Assembly: GCA_032718475.1 (NCBI GenBank)
Contig: JAUCBJ010002187.1
Span: forward strand, 46,811 to 110,810
Direction: 5' to 3'
Length of the DNA: 64,000 bases
Source of the DNA: Nemertoderma westbladi
Taxonomy: Eukaryota; Xenacoelomorpha; Nemertodermatida; Nemertodermatidae
Shown one piece after another: positions 34,329-49,011 of this stretch. Under the pieces are notes generated by a model that was not told the origin of the DNA, ran no database searches, and saw only the letters and a program-made list of their open reading frames with translations. Each line of letters starts with the position of its first letter. The stretch's first letter is position 1. Position numbers and translations under genes: made by a program.

Positions 34329-35129
34329 AGAAGATTGGACACATCTCCATCTAAGGTATGTAACACGTTCTAGGATTTCTGATGCGTTTCAAATGATCAT
34401 ATGTAGAAAACTGTAGCTTTGCAACGATTGAGGTTAAACTTATTCCACCGCATGACCCAAAAGGGAGACTTGGGGACTGGAACTAGTCGATTTGTTTTCC
34501 ACTCTCTTTAATCGACTTTTTTTTTGACATATCCATTATAATGGATGGAGACTGGATACGTTGGAATTCATCGACCTTGGAGACATCAAGTGTAACTCCA
34601 ACCATGTCACATTCTCTTAAATGGGTTTAATATCATTTACAGCAGCCTAAACATCTGCAAATGTTTTATCACCAGTAGGGATGTCAGAGAGTATATCAGT
34701 CCAAGTAACCCATCAGACATATTGCAATATTCACTTTATTTATTAAACTTGATGCTTAATATTAAACTATCATAAACAACCAAAATAATAAACCAACTTC
34801 CTAATGACGTGCGATAAGTCAGACAGAGCCCAATCTTCGGCTACTACAATACTACAACAGTCTCATTGTAAAATGGTATTTATTGTATGGGGGCGGGAAT
34901 TTTTTTTGATAATTTACAGCATTTTCCTTAATTATTAATACTTAATTGACATTTCTAAATTTACTCCATCGGTGTCTGTCAATGCAATGGCATATCACAA
35001 AATAATAAATATATATATATATACGGTACTTTAAAATTTAGTGCCTGAATATTCAACTGATAATTATTTTGCCATGAAGGTATACCTTCATATATATATG
35101 CATATGAGCAACTGCAATTTCTACGTTAT
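34329..35129. other. Spacer between LINE fragments
   Basis: About 800 bp without a recognised gene or repeat, apart from a short AT microsatellite near 35010. It could be an insertion or unrelated host DNA. Confidence 0.4.
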
Positions 35130-35330
35130 TGTAGTGTGTACCGAACCCAAGATCTTCTGTTATTTTGGCTGCCATCATTGCGTAATACACTCATAAAAAG
35201 TAATGGAGCCAATGTGTCGCCTTGCAGTACACCAGCAGGATTGAGAAGAACTGAGTTTCAACCTCTGCCAAGAGTACCTGAGCTTCTGTCTCACGGCAAC
35301 CACGATACATCTGCCATTCCATCTTAGGAT
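35130..35330 (-). pseudogene. LINE A, 3' part (RT palm, GVLQGDTLAP motif)
   Basis: Leaving the 41-bp array, the minus strand reads GRMVDPKMEWQMYRGC, then EAQVLLAEVETQFFSIL and, after a frameshift, GVLQGDTLAPLLF. GVLQGDTLAP is the conserved palm motif that follows the FVDFRKAF motif by about 60 residues in this LINE class. The matching upstream half lies 13.7 kb away at 49012-49330, so both halves belong to one element split by the array. Several stops show it is dead. Confidence 0.8.
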
Positions 35331-38300
35331 CCACCATTCTACCTCAAGGATGGATGGAGTGGAAAGGATTTCCACCATTTTACCTCTAGGATGGATGGAG
35401 TGGAAAGGATTTCCACCAATTTACCTCTAGGATGGATGGAGTGGAAAGGATTTCCACCATTCTACCTCTAGGATGGATGGAGTGGAAACGATTTCCACCA
35501 TTTTACCTCTAGGATGGATGGAGTGGAAAGGATTTCCAACATTTTACTTCTAGGCTGGATGGAGTGGAAAGGGATTTCCACCATTTTACCTCTAGGATGG
35601 ATGGTGTGGAAAGGATATCCACCAATTTACCTCTAGCTTGGATGGAGTGGAAATGATTTCCACCATTTTACCTCTAGGATGGATGGATTGGAAAGGATTT
35701 CCACCATTTTACCTCCAGGATGGGTGGAGTGGAAAGGATTTCCACCATTTTACCTCCAGGATGGATGGTGTGGAAAGGATATCCACCATTTTACCTCTAG
35801 CTTGGATGGAGTGGAAATGATTTCCACCATTTTACCTCTAGGATGGATGGAGTGGAAAGGATTTCCACATTTTACCTCCAGGATGGGTGGAGTGGAAAGG
35901 ATTTCCACCATTTTACGTCTAGGATGGATGGAGTGGAAAGGATTTCCACCATTTTACCTCTAGGATGGAAGGAGTGGAAAGGATTTCCACCATTTTACCT
36001 CTAGCTTGGATGGAGTAGAAAGGATTTCCACCATTTTACCTCTAGGATGGATGGAGTGGAAAGGATTTCCACATTTTACCTGCAGGATGGGTGGAGTGGA
36101 AAGGATTTCCACCATTTTACGTCTAGGATGGATGGAGTGGAAAGGATTTCCACCATTTTACCTCTAGGATGGATGGAGTGGAAAGGATTTCCACCATTTT
36201 ACCTCTAGGATGGATGGATTGGAAAGGATTTCCACATTTTACCTGCAGGATGGGTGGAGTGGAAAGGATTTCCACCAATTTACCTCTAGGATGGATGGAT
36301 TGGAAAGGATTTCCACATTTTACCTGCAGGATGGGTGGAGTGGAAAGGATTTCCACCATTTTACGTCTAGGATGGATGGAGTGGAAAGGATTTCCACCAT
36401 TTTACCTCTAGGATGGATGGAGTGGAAAGGATTTCCACCATTTTACCTCTAGGATGGAAGGAGTGGAAAGGATTTCCACCATTTTACCTCTAGCTTGGAT
36501 GGAGTAGAAAGGATTTCCACCATTTTACCTCTAGGATGGATGGAGTGGAAAGGATTTCCACCATTTTACCTCTAGGATGGAAGGAGTGGAAAGGATTTCC
36601 ACCATTTTACCTCTAGCTTGGATGGAGTAGAAAGGATTTCCACCATTTTACCTCTAGGATGGATGGAGTGGAAAGGATTTCCACATTTTACCTGCAGGAT
36701 GGGTGGAGTGGAAAGGATTTCCACCATTTTACGTCTAGGATGGATGGAGTGGAAAGGATTTCCACCATTTTACCTCTAGGATGGATGGAGTGGAAAGGAT
36801 TTCCACCATTTTACCTCTAGGATGGATGGATTGGAAAGGATTTCCACATTTTACCTGCAGGATGGGTGGAGTGGAAAGGATTTCCACAAATTTACCTCTA
36901 GGGTGGATGGATTGGAAAGGATTTCCACATTTTACCTGCAGGATGGGTAGAGTGGAAAGGATTTCCACCATTTTACGTCTAGGATGGATGGAGTGGAAAG
37001 GATTTCCACCATTTTACCTCTAGGATGGATGGAGTGGAAAGGATTTCCACCATTTTACCTCTAGGATGGAAGGAGTGGAAAGGATTTCCACCATTTTACC
37101 TCTAGCTTGGATGGAGTAGAAAGGATTTCCACCATTTTATCTCTAGGATGGATGGAGTGGAAAGGATTTCCACCATTTTACCTCTAGGATGGAAGGAGTG
37201 GAAAGGATTTCCACCATTTTACCACTAGGATGGATGGAGTGGAAAGGATTTCCACCATTTTACCTCTAGGATGGATGGAGTGGAAAGGATTTCCACCATT
37301 TACCTCTAGGATGGATGGAATGGAAAGGATTTCCATCATTTTACCTCTAGGATGGATGGAGTGGTAAGGATTTCCACCATTTTACCTCTAGGATGGATGG
37401 AGTGGAAAGGATTTCCACCATTTTACCTCTGGATGTATGGAATGGAAAGGATTTCCATCATTTTACCTCTCGGATGGAAGGAGTGGAAAGGATTTCCACC
37501 ATTTTACCTCTAGGATGGATGGGGTGGAAAGGATTTCCACCATTTTACATCTAGGATGGAAGGAGTGGAAAGGATTTCCACCATTTTACATCTAGGATGG
37601 AAGGAGTGGAAAGGATTTCCACCATTTTACCTCTAAGATGGATGGAGTGGAAAGGATTTCCACTATTTTACCTCCAGGATGGATGGAGTGGAAAGGATTT
37701 CCACCATTTTACCTCCAGGATGGAAGTAGTGGAAAGGATTTCCACCATTTTACCTCTAGGATGGATGGGGTGGAAAGGATTTCCACCATTTTACATCTAG
37801 GATGGAAGGAGTGGAAAGGATTTCCACCATTTTACATCTAGGATGGAAGGAGTGGAAAGGATTTCCACCATTTTACCTCTAGGATGGATGGAGTGGAAAG
37901 GATTTCCACCATTCTACCTCTAGGATGTATGGAATGGAAACGATTTCCACAATTTTACCTCTAGGATGGATGGAGTGGAAAGGATTTCCACCATTTTACC
38001 TCTAGGATGGATGGAGTGGAAAGGATTTCCAACATTTTACTTCTAGGCTGGATGGAGTGGAAAGGGATTTCCACCATTTTACCTCTAGGATGGATGGTGT
38101 GAAAAGGATATCCACCATTTTACCTCTAGCTTGGATGGAGTGGAAATGATTTCCACCATTTTACCTCTAGGATGGATGGAGTGGAAAGGATTTCCACATT
38201 TTACCTCCAGGATGGGTGGAGTGGAAAGGATTTCCACCATTTTACGTCTAGGATGGAAGGAGTGGAAAGGATTTCCACCATTTTACCACTAGGATGGATG

Positions 38301-41300
38301 GAGTGTAAAGGATTTCCACCATTTTACCTCTAGGATGGATGGAGTGGAAAGGATTTCCACCAATTACCTCTAGGATGGATGGAATGGAAAGGATTTCCAT
38401 CATTTTACCTCTAGGATGGATGGAGTGGAAAGGATTTCCACCATTTTACCTCTGGATGTATGGAATGGAAAGGATTTCCATCATTTTACCTCTCGGATGG
38501 AAGGAGTGGAAAGGATTTCCACCATTTTACCTCTAGGATGGATGGGGTGGAAAGGATTTCCACCATTTTACATCTAGGATGGAAGGAGTGGAAAGGATTT
38601 CCACCATTTTACATCTAGGATGGAAGGAGTGGAAAGGATTTCCACCATTTTACCTCTAAGATGGATGGAGTGGAAAGGATTTCCACTATTTTACCTCCAG
38701 GATGGATGGAGTGGAAAGGATTTCCACCATTTTACCTCCAGGATGGAAGTAGTGGAAAGGATTTCCACCATTTTACCTCTAGGATGGATGGGGTGGAAAG
38801 GATTTCCACCATTTTACATCTAGGATGGAAGGAGTGGAAAGGATTTCCACCATTTTACATCTAGGATGGAAGGAGTGGAAAGGATTTCCACCATTTTACC
38901 TCTAGGATGGATGGAGTGGAAAGGATTTCCACCATTCTACCTCTAGGATGTATGGAATGGAAACGATTTCCACAATTTTACCTCTAGGATGGATGGAGTG
39001 GAAAGGATTTCCACCATTTTACCTCTAGGATGGATGGAGTGGAAAGGATTTCCAACATTTTACTTCTAGGCTGGATGGAGTGGAAAGGGATTTCCACCAT
39101 TTTACCTCTAGGATGGATGGTGTGAAAAGGATATCCACCATTTTACCTCTAGCTTGGATGGAGTGGAAATGATTTCCACCATTTTACCTCTAGGATGGAT
39201 GGAGTGGAAAGGATTTCCACATTTTACCTCCAGGATGGGTGGAGTGGAAAGGATTTCCACCATTTTACGTCTAGGATGGATGGAGTGGAAAGGATTTCCA
39301 CCATTTTACCTCTAGCTTGGATGGAGTGGAAATGATTTCCACCATTTTACCTCTAGGAGGGATGGAGTGGAAAGGATTTCCACCATTTTACCTCTAGGAT
39401 GGAAGGAGTGGAAAGGATTTCCCCCCTTTTACATCTAGGATGGATGGAGTGGAAAGGATTTCCACCAGTTTACCTCTAGGATGGATTGAGTGGAAAGGAT
39501 TTCCACCATTTTACCTCTAGGTGGATGGAGTGGAAAGGATTTCCACCATTTTACCTTTAGGATGGATGGAGTGGAAAGGATTTCTACCATTTTACCTCTA
39601 GGATGGATGAAGTGGAAAGGATTTCCACCATTTTACCTCTAGGATGTATGGAATGGAAAGGATTTCCATCATTTTACCTCTAGGGTGGAAGGAGTGGAAA
39701 GGATTTCCACACATTTACCTCTAGGATGGATGGAGTGGAAATGATTTCCACCATTTTACCTCTAGGATGGATGGAGTGGAAAGGATTTCCACATTTTACC
39801 TCCAGGATGGGTGGAGTGGAAAGGATTTCCACCATTTTACCTCCAGGATGGATGGTGTGGAAAGGATATCCACCATTTTACCTCTAGCTTGGATGGAGTG
39901 GAAATGATTTCCACCATTTTACCTCTAGGATGGATGGAGTGGAAAGGATTTCCACATTTTACCTCCAGGATGGGTGGAGTGGAAAGGATTTCCACCATTT
40001 TACGTCTAGGATGGATGGAGTGGAAAGGATTTCCACCATTTTACCTCTAGGATGGAAGGAGTGGAAAGGATTTCCACCATTTTACCTCTAGCTTGGATGG
40101 AGTAGAAAGGATTTCCACCATTTTACCTCTAGGATGGATGGAGTGGAAAGGATTTCCACATTTTACGTGCAGGATGGGTGGAGTGGAAAGGATTTCCACC
40201 ATTTTACGTCTAGGATGGATGGAGTGGAAAGGATTTCCACCATTTTACCTCTAGGATGGATGGAGTGGAAAGGATTTCCACCATTTTACCTCTAGGATGT
40301 ATGGAATGGAAAGGATTTCCATCATTTTACCTCTCGGATGGAAGGAGTGGAAAGGATTTCCACCATTTTACCTCTAGGATGGATGGGGTGGAAAGGATTT
40401 CCACCATTTTACATCTAGGATGGAAGGAGTGGAAAGGATTTCCACCATTTTACATCTAGGATGGAAGGAGTGGAAAGGATTTCCACCATTTTACCTCTAA
40501 GATGGATGGAGTGGAAAGGATTTCCACTATTTTACCTCCAGGATGGATGGAGTGGAAAGGATTTCCACCATTTTACCTCCAGGATGGATAGAGTGGAAAG
40601 GATTTCCACCATTTTACCTCCAGGAGGGATGGAGTGGAAATGATTTCCACCATTTTACCTCTAGGATGGATGGAGTAGAAGGAAAGGAATTCCACCATTT
40701 TACCTCTAGGATGGATGGAGTGGAAAGGTTTTCTGAAATCGACAAAGCGGTCAAAGGAGTGGAAAGGATTTCCACCATTTTACCTCTAGGCTGGATGGAG
40801 TGGAAAGAATTTCCACCATTTTACCTCTAGGATGGATGGAGTGGAAGGAAAGGATTTCCACCATTTTACCTTTAGGATGGATGGAGTGGAAAGGATTTCC
40901 ACCATTTTACCTCTAGGATGGATGGTGTGAAAAGGATATCCACAATTTTACCTCTAGCTTGGATGGAGTGGAAATGATTTCCACCATTTTACCTCTAGGA
41001 TGGATGGAGTGGAAAGGATTTCCACATTTTACCTCCAGGATGGGTGGAGTGGAAAGGATTTCCACCATTTTACGTCTAGGATGGATGGAGTGGAAAGGAT
41101 TTCCACCATTTTACCTCTAGCTTGGATGGAGTGGAAATGATTTCCACCATTTTACCTCTAGGAGGGATGGAGTGGAAAGGATTTCCACCATTTTACCTCT
41201 AGGATGGAAGGAGTGGAAAGGATTTCCCCCCTTTTACATCTAGGATGGATGGAGTGGAAAGGATTTCCACCAGTTTACCTCTAGGATGGATGGAGTGGAA

Positions 41301-44300
41301 AGGATTTCCACATTTTACCTCCAGGATGGGTGGAGTGGAAAGGATTTCCACCATTTTACGTCTAGGATGGATGGAGTGGAAAGGATTTCCACCATTTTAC
41401 CTCTAGGATGGAAGGAGTGGAAAGGATTTCCACCATTTTACCTCTAGCTTGGATGGAGTAGAAAGGATTTCCACCATTTTACCTCTAGGATGGATGGAGT
41501 GGAAAGGATTTCCACATTTTACGTGCAGGATGGGTGGAGTGGAAAGGATTTCCACCATTTTACGTCTAGTATGGATGGAGTGGAAAGGATTTCCACCATT
41601 TTACCTCTAGGATGGATGGAGTGGAAAGGATTTCCACCATTTTACCTCTAGGATGTATGGAATGGTAAGGATTTCCATCATTTTACCTCTCGGATGGAAG
41701 GAGTGGAAAGGATTTCCACCATTTTACCTCTAGGATGGATGGGGTGGAAAGGATTTCCATCATTTTACATCTAGGATGGAAGGAGTGGAAAGGATTTCCA
41801 CCATTTTACATCTAGGATGGAAGGAGTGGAAAGGATTTCCTCCATTTTACCTCTAAGATGGATGGAGTGGAAAGGATTTCCACTATTTTACCTCCAGGAT
41901 GGATGGAGTGGAAAGGATTTCCACCATTTTACCTCCAGGAGGGATGGAGTGGAAATGATTTCCACCATTTTACCTCTAGGATGGATGGAGTAGAAGGAAA
42001 GGAATTCCACCATTTTACCTCTAGGATGGATGGAGTGGAAAGGTTTTCTGAAATCGACAAAGCGGTCAAAGGAGTGGAAAGGATTTCCACCATTTTACCT
42101 CTAGGATGGATGGAGTGGAAGGAAAGGATTTCCACCATTTTACCATTAGGATGGATGGAGTGGAAAGGATTTCCACCATTTTACCTCTAGGATGGAAGGA
42201 GTGGAAAGGATTTCCACCATTTTACCTCTAGCTTGGATGGAGTAGAAAGGATTTCCACCATTTTAGCTCTAGGATGGATGGAGTGGAAAGGATTTCCACC
42301 ATTTTACCTCTAGGATGGAAGGAGTGGAAAGGATTTCCACCATTTTACCACTAGGATGGATGGAGTGGAAAGGATTTCCACCATTTTACCTCTAGGATGG
42401 ATGGAGTGGAAAGGATTTCCACCATTTACCTCTAGGATGGATGGAATGGAAAGGATTTCCATCATTTTACCTCTAGGATGGATGGAGTGGTAAGGATTTC
42501 CACCATTTTACCTCTAGGATGGATGGAGTGGAAAGGATTTCCACCATTTTACCTCTGGATGTATGGAATGGAAAGGATTTCCATCATTTTACCTCTCGGA
42601 TGGAAGGAGTGGAAAGGATTTCCACCATTTTACCTCTAGGATGGATGGGGTGGAAAGGATTTCCACCATTTTACATCTAGGATGGAAGGAGTGGAAAGGA
42701 TTTCCACCATTTTACATCTAGGATGGAAGGAGTGGAAAGGATTTCCACCATTTTACCTCTAAGATGGATGGAGTGGAAAGGATTTCCACTATTTTACCTC
42801 CAGGATGGATGGAGTGGAAAGGATTTCCACCATTTTACCTCCAGGATGGAAGTAGTGGAAAGGATTTCCACCATTTTACCTCTAGGATGGATGGGGTGGA
42901 AAGGATTTCCACCATTTTACATCTAGGATGGAAGGAGTGGAAAGGATTTCCACCATTTTACATCTAGGATGGAAGGAGTGGAAAGGATTTCCACCATTTT
43001 ACCTCTAGGATGGATGGAGTGGAAAGGATTTCCACCATTCTACCTCTAGGATGTATGGAATGGAAACGATTTCCACAATTTTACCTCTAGGATGGATGGA
43101 GTGAAAAGGATTTCCACCATTTTACCTCTAGGATGGATGGAGTGGAAAGGATTTCCAACATTTTACTTCTAGGCTGGATGGAGTGGAAAGGGATTTCCAC
43201 CATTTTACCTCTAGGATGGATGGTGTGAAAAGGATATCCACCATTTTACCTCTAGCTTGGATGGAGTGGAAAGGATTTCCACATTTTACGTGCAGGATGG
43301 GTGGAGTGGAAAGGATTTCCACCATTTTACGTCTAGGATGGATGGAGTGGAAAGGATTTCCACCATTTTACCTCTAGGATGGATGGAGTGGAAAGGATTT
43401 CCACCATTTTACCTCTAGGATGTTGTATGGAATGGAAAGGATTTCCATCATTTTACCTCTCGGATGGAAGGAGTGGAAAGGATTTCCACCATTTTACCTC
43501 TAGGATGGATGGGGTGGAAAGGATTTCCATCATTTTACATCTAGGATGGAAGGAGTGGAAAGGATTTCCACCATTTTACATCTAGGATGGAAGGAGTGGA
43601 AAGGATTTCCACCATTTTACCTCTAAGATGGATGGAGTGGAAAGGATTTCCACTATTTTACCTCCAGGATGGATGGAGTGGAAAGGATTTCCACCATTTT
43701 ACCTCCAGGATGGATAGAGTGGAAAGGATTTCCACCATTTTACCTCCAGGAGGGATGGAGTGGAAATGATTTCCACCATTTTACCTCTAGGATGGATGGA
43801 GTAGAAGGAAAGGAATTCCACCATTTTACCTCTAGGATGGATGGAGTGGAAAGGTTTTCTGAAATCGACAAAGCGGTCAAAGGAGTGGAAAGGATTTCCA
43901 CCATTTTACCTCTAGGCTGGATGGAGTGGAAAGAATTTCCACCATTTTACCTCTAGGATGGATGGAGTGGAAGGAAAGGATTTCCACCATTTTACCTTTA
44001 GGATGGATGGAGTGGAAAGGATTTCCACCATTTTACCTCTAGGATGGATGGTGTGAAAAGGATATCCACAATTTTACCTCTAGCTTGGATGGAGTGGAAA
44101 TGATTTCCACCATTTTACCTCTAGGATGGATGGAGTGGAAAGGATTTCCACATTTTACCTCCAGGATGGGTGGAGTGGAAAGGATTTCCACCATTTTACG
44201 TCTAGGATGGATGGAGTGGAAAGGATTTCCACCATTTTACCTCTAGCTTGGATGGAGTGGAAATGATTTCCACCATTTTACCTCTAGGAGGGATGGAGTG

Positions 44301-47300
44301 GAAAGGATTTCCACCATTTTACCTCTAGGATGGAAGGAGTGGAAAGGATTTCCCCCCTTTTACATCTAGGATGGATGGAGTGGAAAGGATTTCCACCAGT
44401 TTACCTCTAGGATGGATTGAGTGGAAAGGATTTCCACCATTTTACCTCTAGGTGGATGGAGTGGAAAGGATTTCCACCATTTTACCTTTAGGATGGATGG
44501 AGTGGAAAGGATTTCTACCATTTTACCTCTAGGATGGATGAAGTGGAAAGGATTTCCACCATTTTACCTCTAGGATGTATGGAATGGAAAGGATTTCCAT
44601 AATTTTACCTCTAGGGTGGAAGGAGTGGAAAGGATTTCCACCATTTTACCTCTAGGATGGATGGAGTGGAAATGATTTCCACCATTTTACCTCTAGGATG
44701 GATGGAGTGGAAAGGATTTCCACATTTTACCTCCAGGATGGGTGGAGTGGAAAGGATTTCCACCATTTTACCTCCAGGATGGATGGTGTGGAAAGGATAT
44801 CCACCATTTTACCTCTAGCTTGGATGGAGTGGAAATGATTTCCACCATTTTACCTCTAGGATGGATGGAGTGGAAAGGATTTCCACATTTTACCTCCAGG
44901 ATGGGTGGAGTGGAAAGGATTTCCACCATTTTACGTCTAGGATGGATGGAGTGGAAAGGATTTCCACCATTTTACCTCTAGGATGGAAGGAGTGGAAAGG
45001 ATTTCCACCATTTTACCTCTAGCTTGGATGGAGTAGAAAGGATTTCCACCATTTTACCTCTAGGATGGATGGAGTGGAAAGGATTTCCACATTTTACCTG
45101 CAGGATGGGTGGAGTGGAAAGGATTTCCACCATTTTACGTCTAGGATGGATGGAGTGGAAAGGATTTCCACCATTTTACCTCTAGGATGGATGGAGTGGA
45201 AAGGATTTCCACCATTTTACCTCTAGGATGGATGGATTGGAAAGGATTTCCACATTTTACCTGCAGGATGGGTGGAGTGGAAAGGATTTCCACCAATTTA
45301 CCTCTAGGATGGATGGATTGGAAAGGATTTCCACATTTTACCTGCAGGATGGGTGGAGTGGAAAGGATTTCCACCATTTTACGTCTAGGATGGATGGAGT
45401 GGAAAGGATTTCCACCATTTTACCTCTAGGATGGATGGAGTGGAAAGGATTTCCACCATTTTACCTCTAGGATGGAAGGAGTGGAAAGGATTTCCACCAT
45501 TTTACCTCTAGCTTGGATGGAGTAGAAAGGATTTCCACCATTTTACCTCTAGGATGGATGGAGTGGAAAGGATTTCCACCATTTTACCTCTAGGATGGAA
45601 GGAGTGGAAAGGATTTCCACCATTTTACCTCTAGCTTGGATGGAGTAGAAAGGATTTCCACCATTTTACCTCTAGGATGGATGGAGTGGAAAGGATTTCC
45701 ACATTTTACCTGCAGGATGGGTGGAGTGGAAAGGATTTCCACCATTTTACGTCTAGGATGGATGGAGTGGAAAGGATTTCCACCATTTTACCTCTAGGAT
45801 GGATGGAGTGGAAAGGATTTCCACCATTTTACCTCTAGGATGGATGGATTGGAAAGGATTTCCACATTTTACCTGCAGGATGGGTGGAGTGGAAAGGATT
45901 TCCACCAATTTACCTCTAGGATGGATGGATTGGAAAGGATTTCCACATTTTACCTGCAGGATGGGTGGAGTGGAAAGGATTTCCACCATTTTACGTCTAG
46001 GATGGATGGAGTGGAAAGGATTTCCACCATTTTACCTCTAGGATGGATGGAGTGGAAAGGATTTCCACCATTTTACCTCTAGGATGGAAGGAGTGGAAAG
46101 GATTTCCACCATTTTACCTCTAGCTTGGATGGAGTAGAAAGGATTTCCACCATTTTACCTCTAGGATGGATGGAGTGGAAAGGATTTCCACCATTTTACC
46201 TCTAGGATGGAAGGAGTGGAAAGGATTTCCACCATTTTACCACTAGGATGGATGGAGTGGAAAGGATTTCCACCATTTTACCTCTAGGATGGATGGAGTG
46301 GAAAGGATTTCCACCACTTACCTCTAGGATGGATGGAATGGAAAGGATTTCCATCATTTTACCTCTAGGATGGATGGAGTGGTAAGGATTTCCACCATTT
46401 TACCTCTAGGATGGATGGAGTGGAAAGGATTTCCACCATTTTACCTCTGGATGTATGGAATGGAAAGGATTTCCATCATTTTACCTCTCGGATGGAAGGA
46501 GTGGAAAGGATTTCCACCATTTTACCTCTAGGATGGATGGGGTGGAAAGGATTTCCACCATTTTACATCTAGGATGGAAGGAGTGGAAAGGATTTCCACC
46601 ATTTTACATCTAGGATGGAAGGAGTGGAAAGGATTTCCACCATTTTACCTCTAAGATGGATGGAGTGGAAAGGATTTCCACTATTTTACCTCCAGGATGG
46701 ATGGAGTGGAAAGGATTTCCACCATTTTACCTCCAGGATGGAAGGAGTGGAAAGGATTTCCACCATTTTACCTCTAGGATGGATGGGGTGGAAAGGATTT
46801 CCACCATTTTACATCTAGGATGGAAGGAGTGGAAAGGATTTCCACCATTTTACATCTAGGATGGAAGGAGTGGAAAGGATTTCCACCATTTTACCTCTAG
46901 GATGGATGGAGTGGAAAGGATTTCCACCATTCTACCTCTAGGATGTATGGAATGGAAACGATTTCCACAATTTTACCTCTAGGATGGATGGAGTGGAAAG
47001 GATTTCCACCATTTTACCTCTAGGATGGATGGAGTGGAAAGGATTTCCAACATTTTACTTCTAGGCTGGATGGAGTGGAAAGGGATTTCCACCATATTAC
47101 CTCTAGGATGGATGGTGTGAAAAGGATATCCACCATTTTACCTCTAGCTTGGATGGAGTGGAAATGATTTCCACCATTTTACCTCTAGGATGGATGGAGT
47201 GGAAAGGATTTCCACATTTTACCTCCAGGATGGGTGGAGTGGAAAGGATTTCCACCATTTTACGTCTAGGATGGATGGAGTGGAAAGGATTTCCACCATT

Positions 47301-49011
47301 TTACCTCTAGCTTGGATGGAGTGGAAATGATTTCCACCATTTTACCTCTAGGAGGGATGGAGTGGAAAGGATTTCCACCATTTTACCTCTAGGATGGAAG
47401 GAGTGGAAAGGATTTCCCCCCTTTTACATCTAGGATGGATGGAGTGGAAAGGATTTCCACCAGTTTACCTATAGGATGGATTGAGTGGAAAGGATTTCCA
47501 CCATTTTACCTCTAGGTGGATGGAGTGGAAAGGATTTCCACCATTTTACCTTTAGGATGGATGGAGTGGAAAGGATTTCTACCATTTTACCTCTAGGATG
47601 GATGAAGTGGAAAGGATTTCCACCATTTTACCTCTAGGATGTATGGAATGGAAAGGATTTCCATCATTTTACCTCTAGGGTGGAAGGAGTGGAAAGGATT
47701 TCCACCATTTTACCTCTAGGATGGATGGAGTGGAAATGATTTCCACCATTTTACCTCTAGGATGGATGGAGTGGAAAGGATTTCCACATTTTACCTCCAG
47801 GATGGGTGGAGTGGAAAGGATTTCCACCATTTTACCTCCAGGATGGATGGTGTGGAAAGGATATCCACCATTTTACCTCTAGCTTGGATGGAGTGGAAAT
47901 GATTTCCACCATTTTACCTCTAGGATGGATGGAGTGGAAAGGATTTCCACATTTTACCTCCAGGATGGGTGGAGTGGAAAGGATTTCCACCATTTTACGT
48001 CTAGGATGGATGGAGTGGAAAGGATTTCCACCATTTTACCTCTAGGATGGAAGGAGTGGAAAGGATTTCCACCATTTTACCTCTAGCTTGGATGGAGTAG
48101 AAAGGATTTCCACCATTTTACCTCTAGGATGGATGGAGTGGAAAGGATTTCCACATTTTACGTGCAGGATGGGTGGAGTGGAAAGGATTTCCACCATTTT
48201 ACGTCTAGGATGGATGGAGTGGAAAGGATTTCCACCATTTTACCTCTAGGATGGATGGAGTGGAAAGGATTTCCACCATTTTACCTCTAGGATGTATGGA
48301 ATGGAAAGGATTTCCATCATTTTACCTCTCGGATGGAAGGAGTGGAAAGGATTTCCACCATTTTACCTCTAGGATGGATGGGGTGGAAAGGATTTCCACC
48401 ATTTTACATCTAGGATGGAAGGAGTGGAAAGGATTTCCACCATTTTACATCTAGGATGGAAGGAGTGGAAAGGATTTCCACCATTTTACCTCTAAGATGG
48501 ATGGAGTGGAAAGGATTTCCACTATTTTACCTCCAGGATGGATGGAGTGGAAAGGATTTCCACCATTTTACCTCCATGATGGATAGAGTGGAAAGGATTT
48601 CCACCATTTTACCTCCAGGAGGGATGGAGTGGAAATGATTTCCACCATTTTACCTCTAGGATGGATGGAGTAGAAGGAAAGGAATTCCACCATTTTACCT
48701 CTAGGATGGATGGAGTGGAAAGGTTTTCTGAAATCGACAAAGCGGTCAAAGGAGTGGAAAGGATTTCCACCATTTTACCTCTAGGCTGGATGGAGTGGAA
48801 AGAATTCCCACCATTTTACCTCTAGGATGGATGGAGTGGAAGGAAAGGATTTCCACCATTTTACCTTTAGGATGGATGGAGTGGAAAGGATTTCCACCAT
48901 TTTACCTCTAGGCTGGATGGAGTGGAAAGAATTTCCACCATTTTACCTCTAGGATGGATGTAGTGGAAGGAAAGGATTTCCACCATTTTACCTTTAGGAT
49001 GGATGGAGTGG
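35331..49011. repeat. 41-bp satellite array, about 330 copies (13.7 kb)
   Basis: Tandem 41-mers run unbroken in one orientation; the plus-strand core is GGATGGATGGAGTGGAAAGG followed by ATTTCCACCATTTTACCTCT. Common variants are GGATGGAAGG, GCTTGGATGG, TTACATCTAGG, CCACATTTTACCTGCAGG and TATGGAATGG. On the minus strand the unit reads KPFHSIHPRGKMVEIL in one of three frames, matching the FRKPFHSIHPKGKMVEIL segment of the LINE fragment that abuts it at 49012. Since 41 is not divisible by three, the 60-110-codon ORFs inside cycle through the frames and are artefacts. Segmental duplications of 0.6-9 kb are superimposed. Confidence 0.98.
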
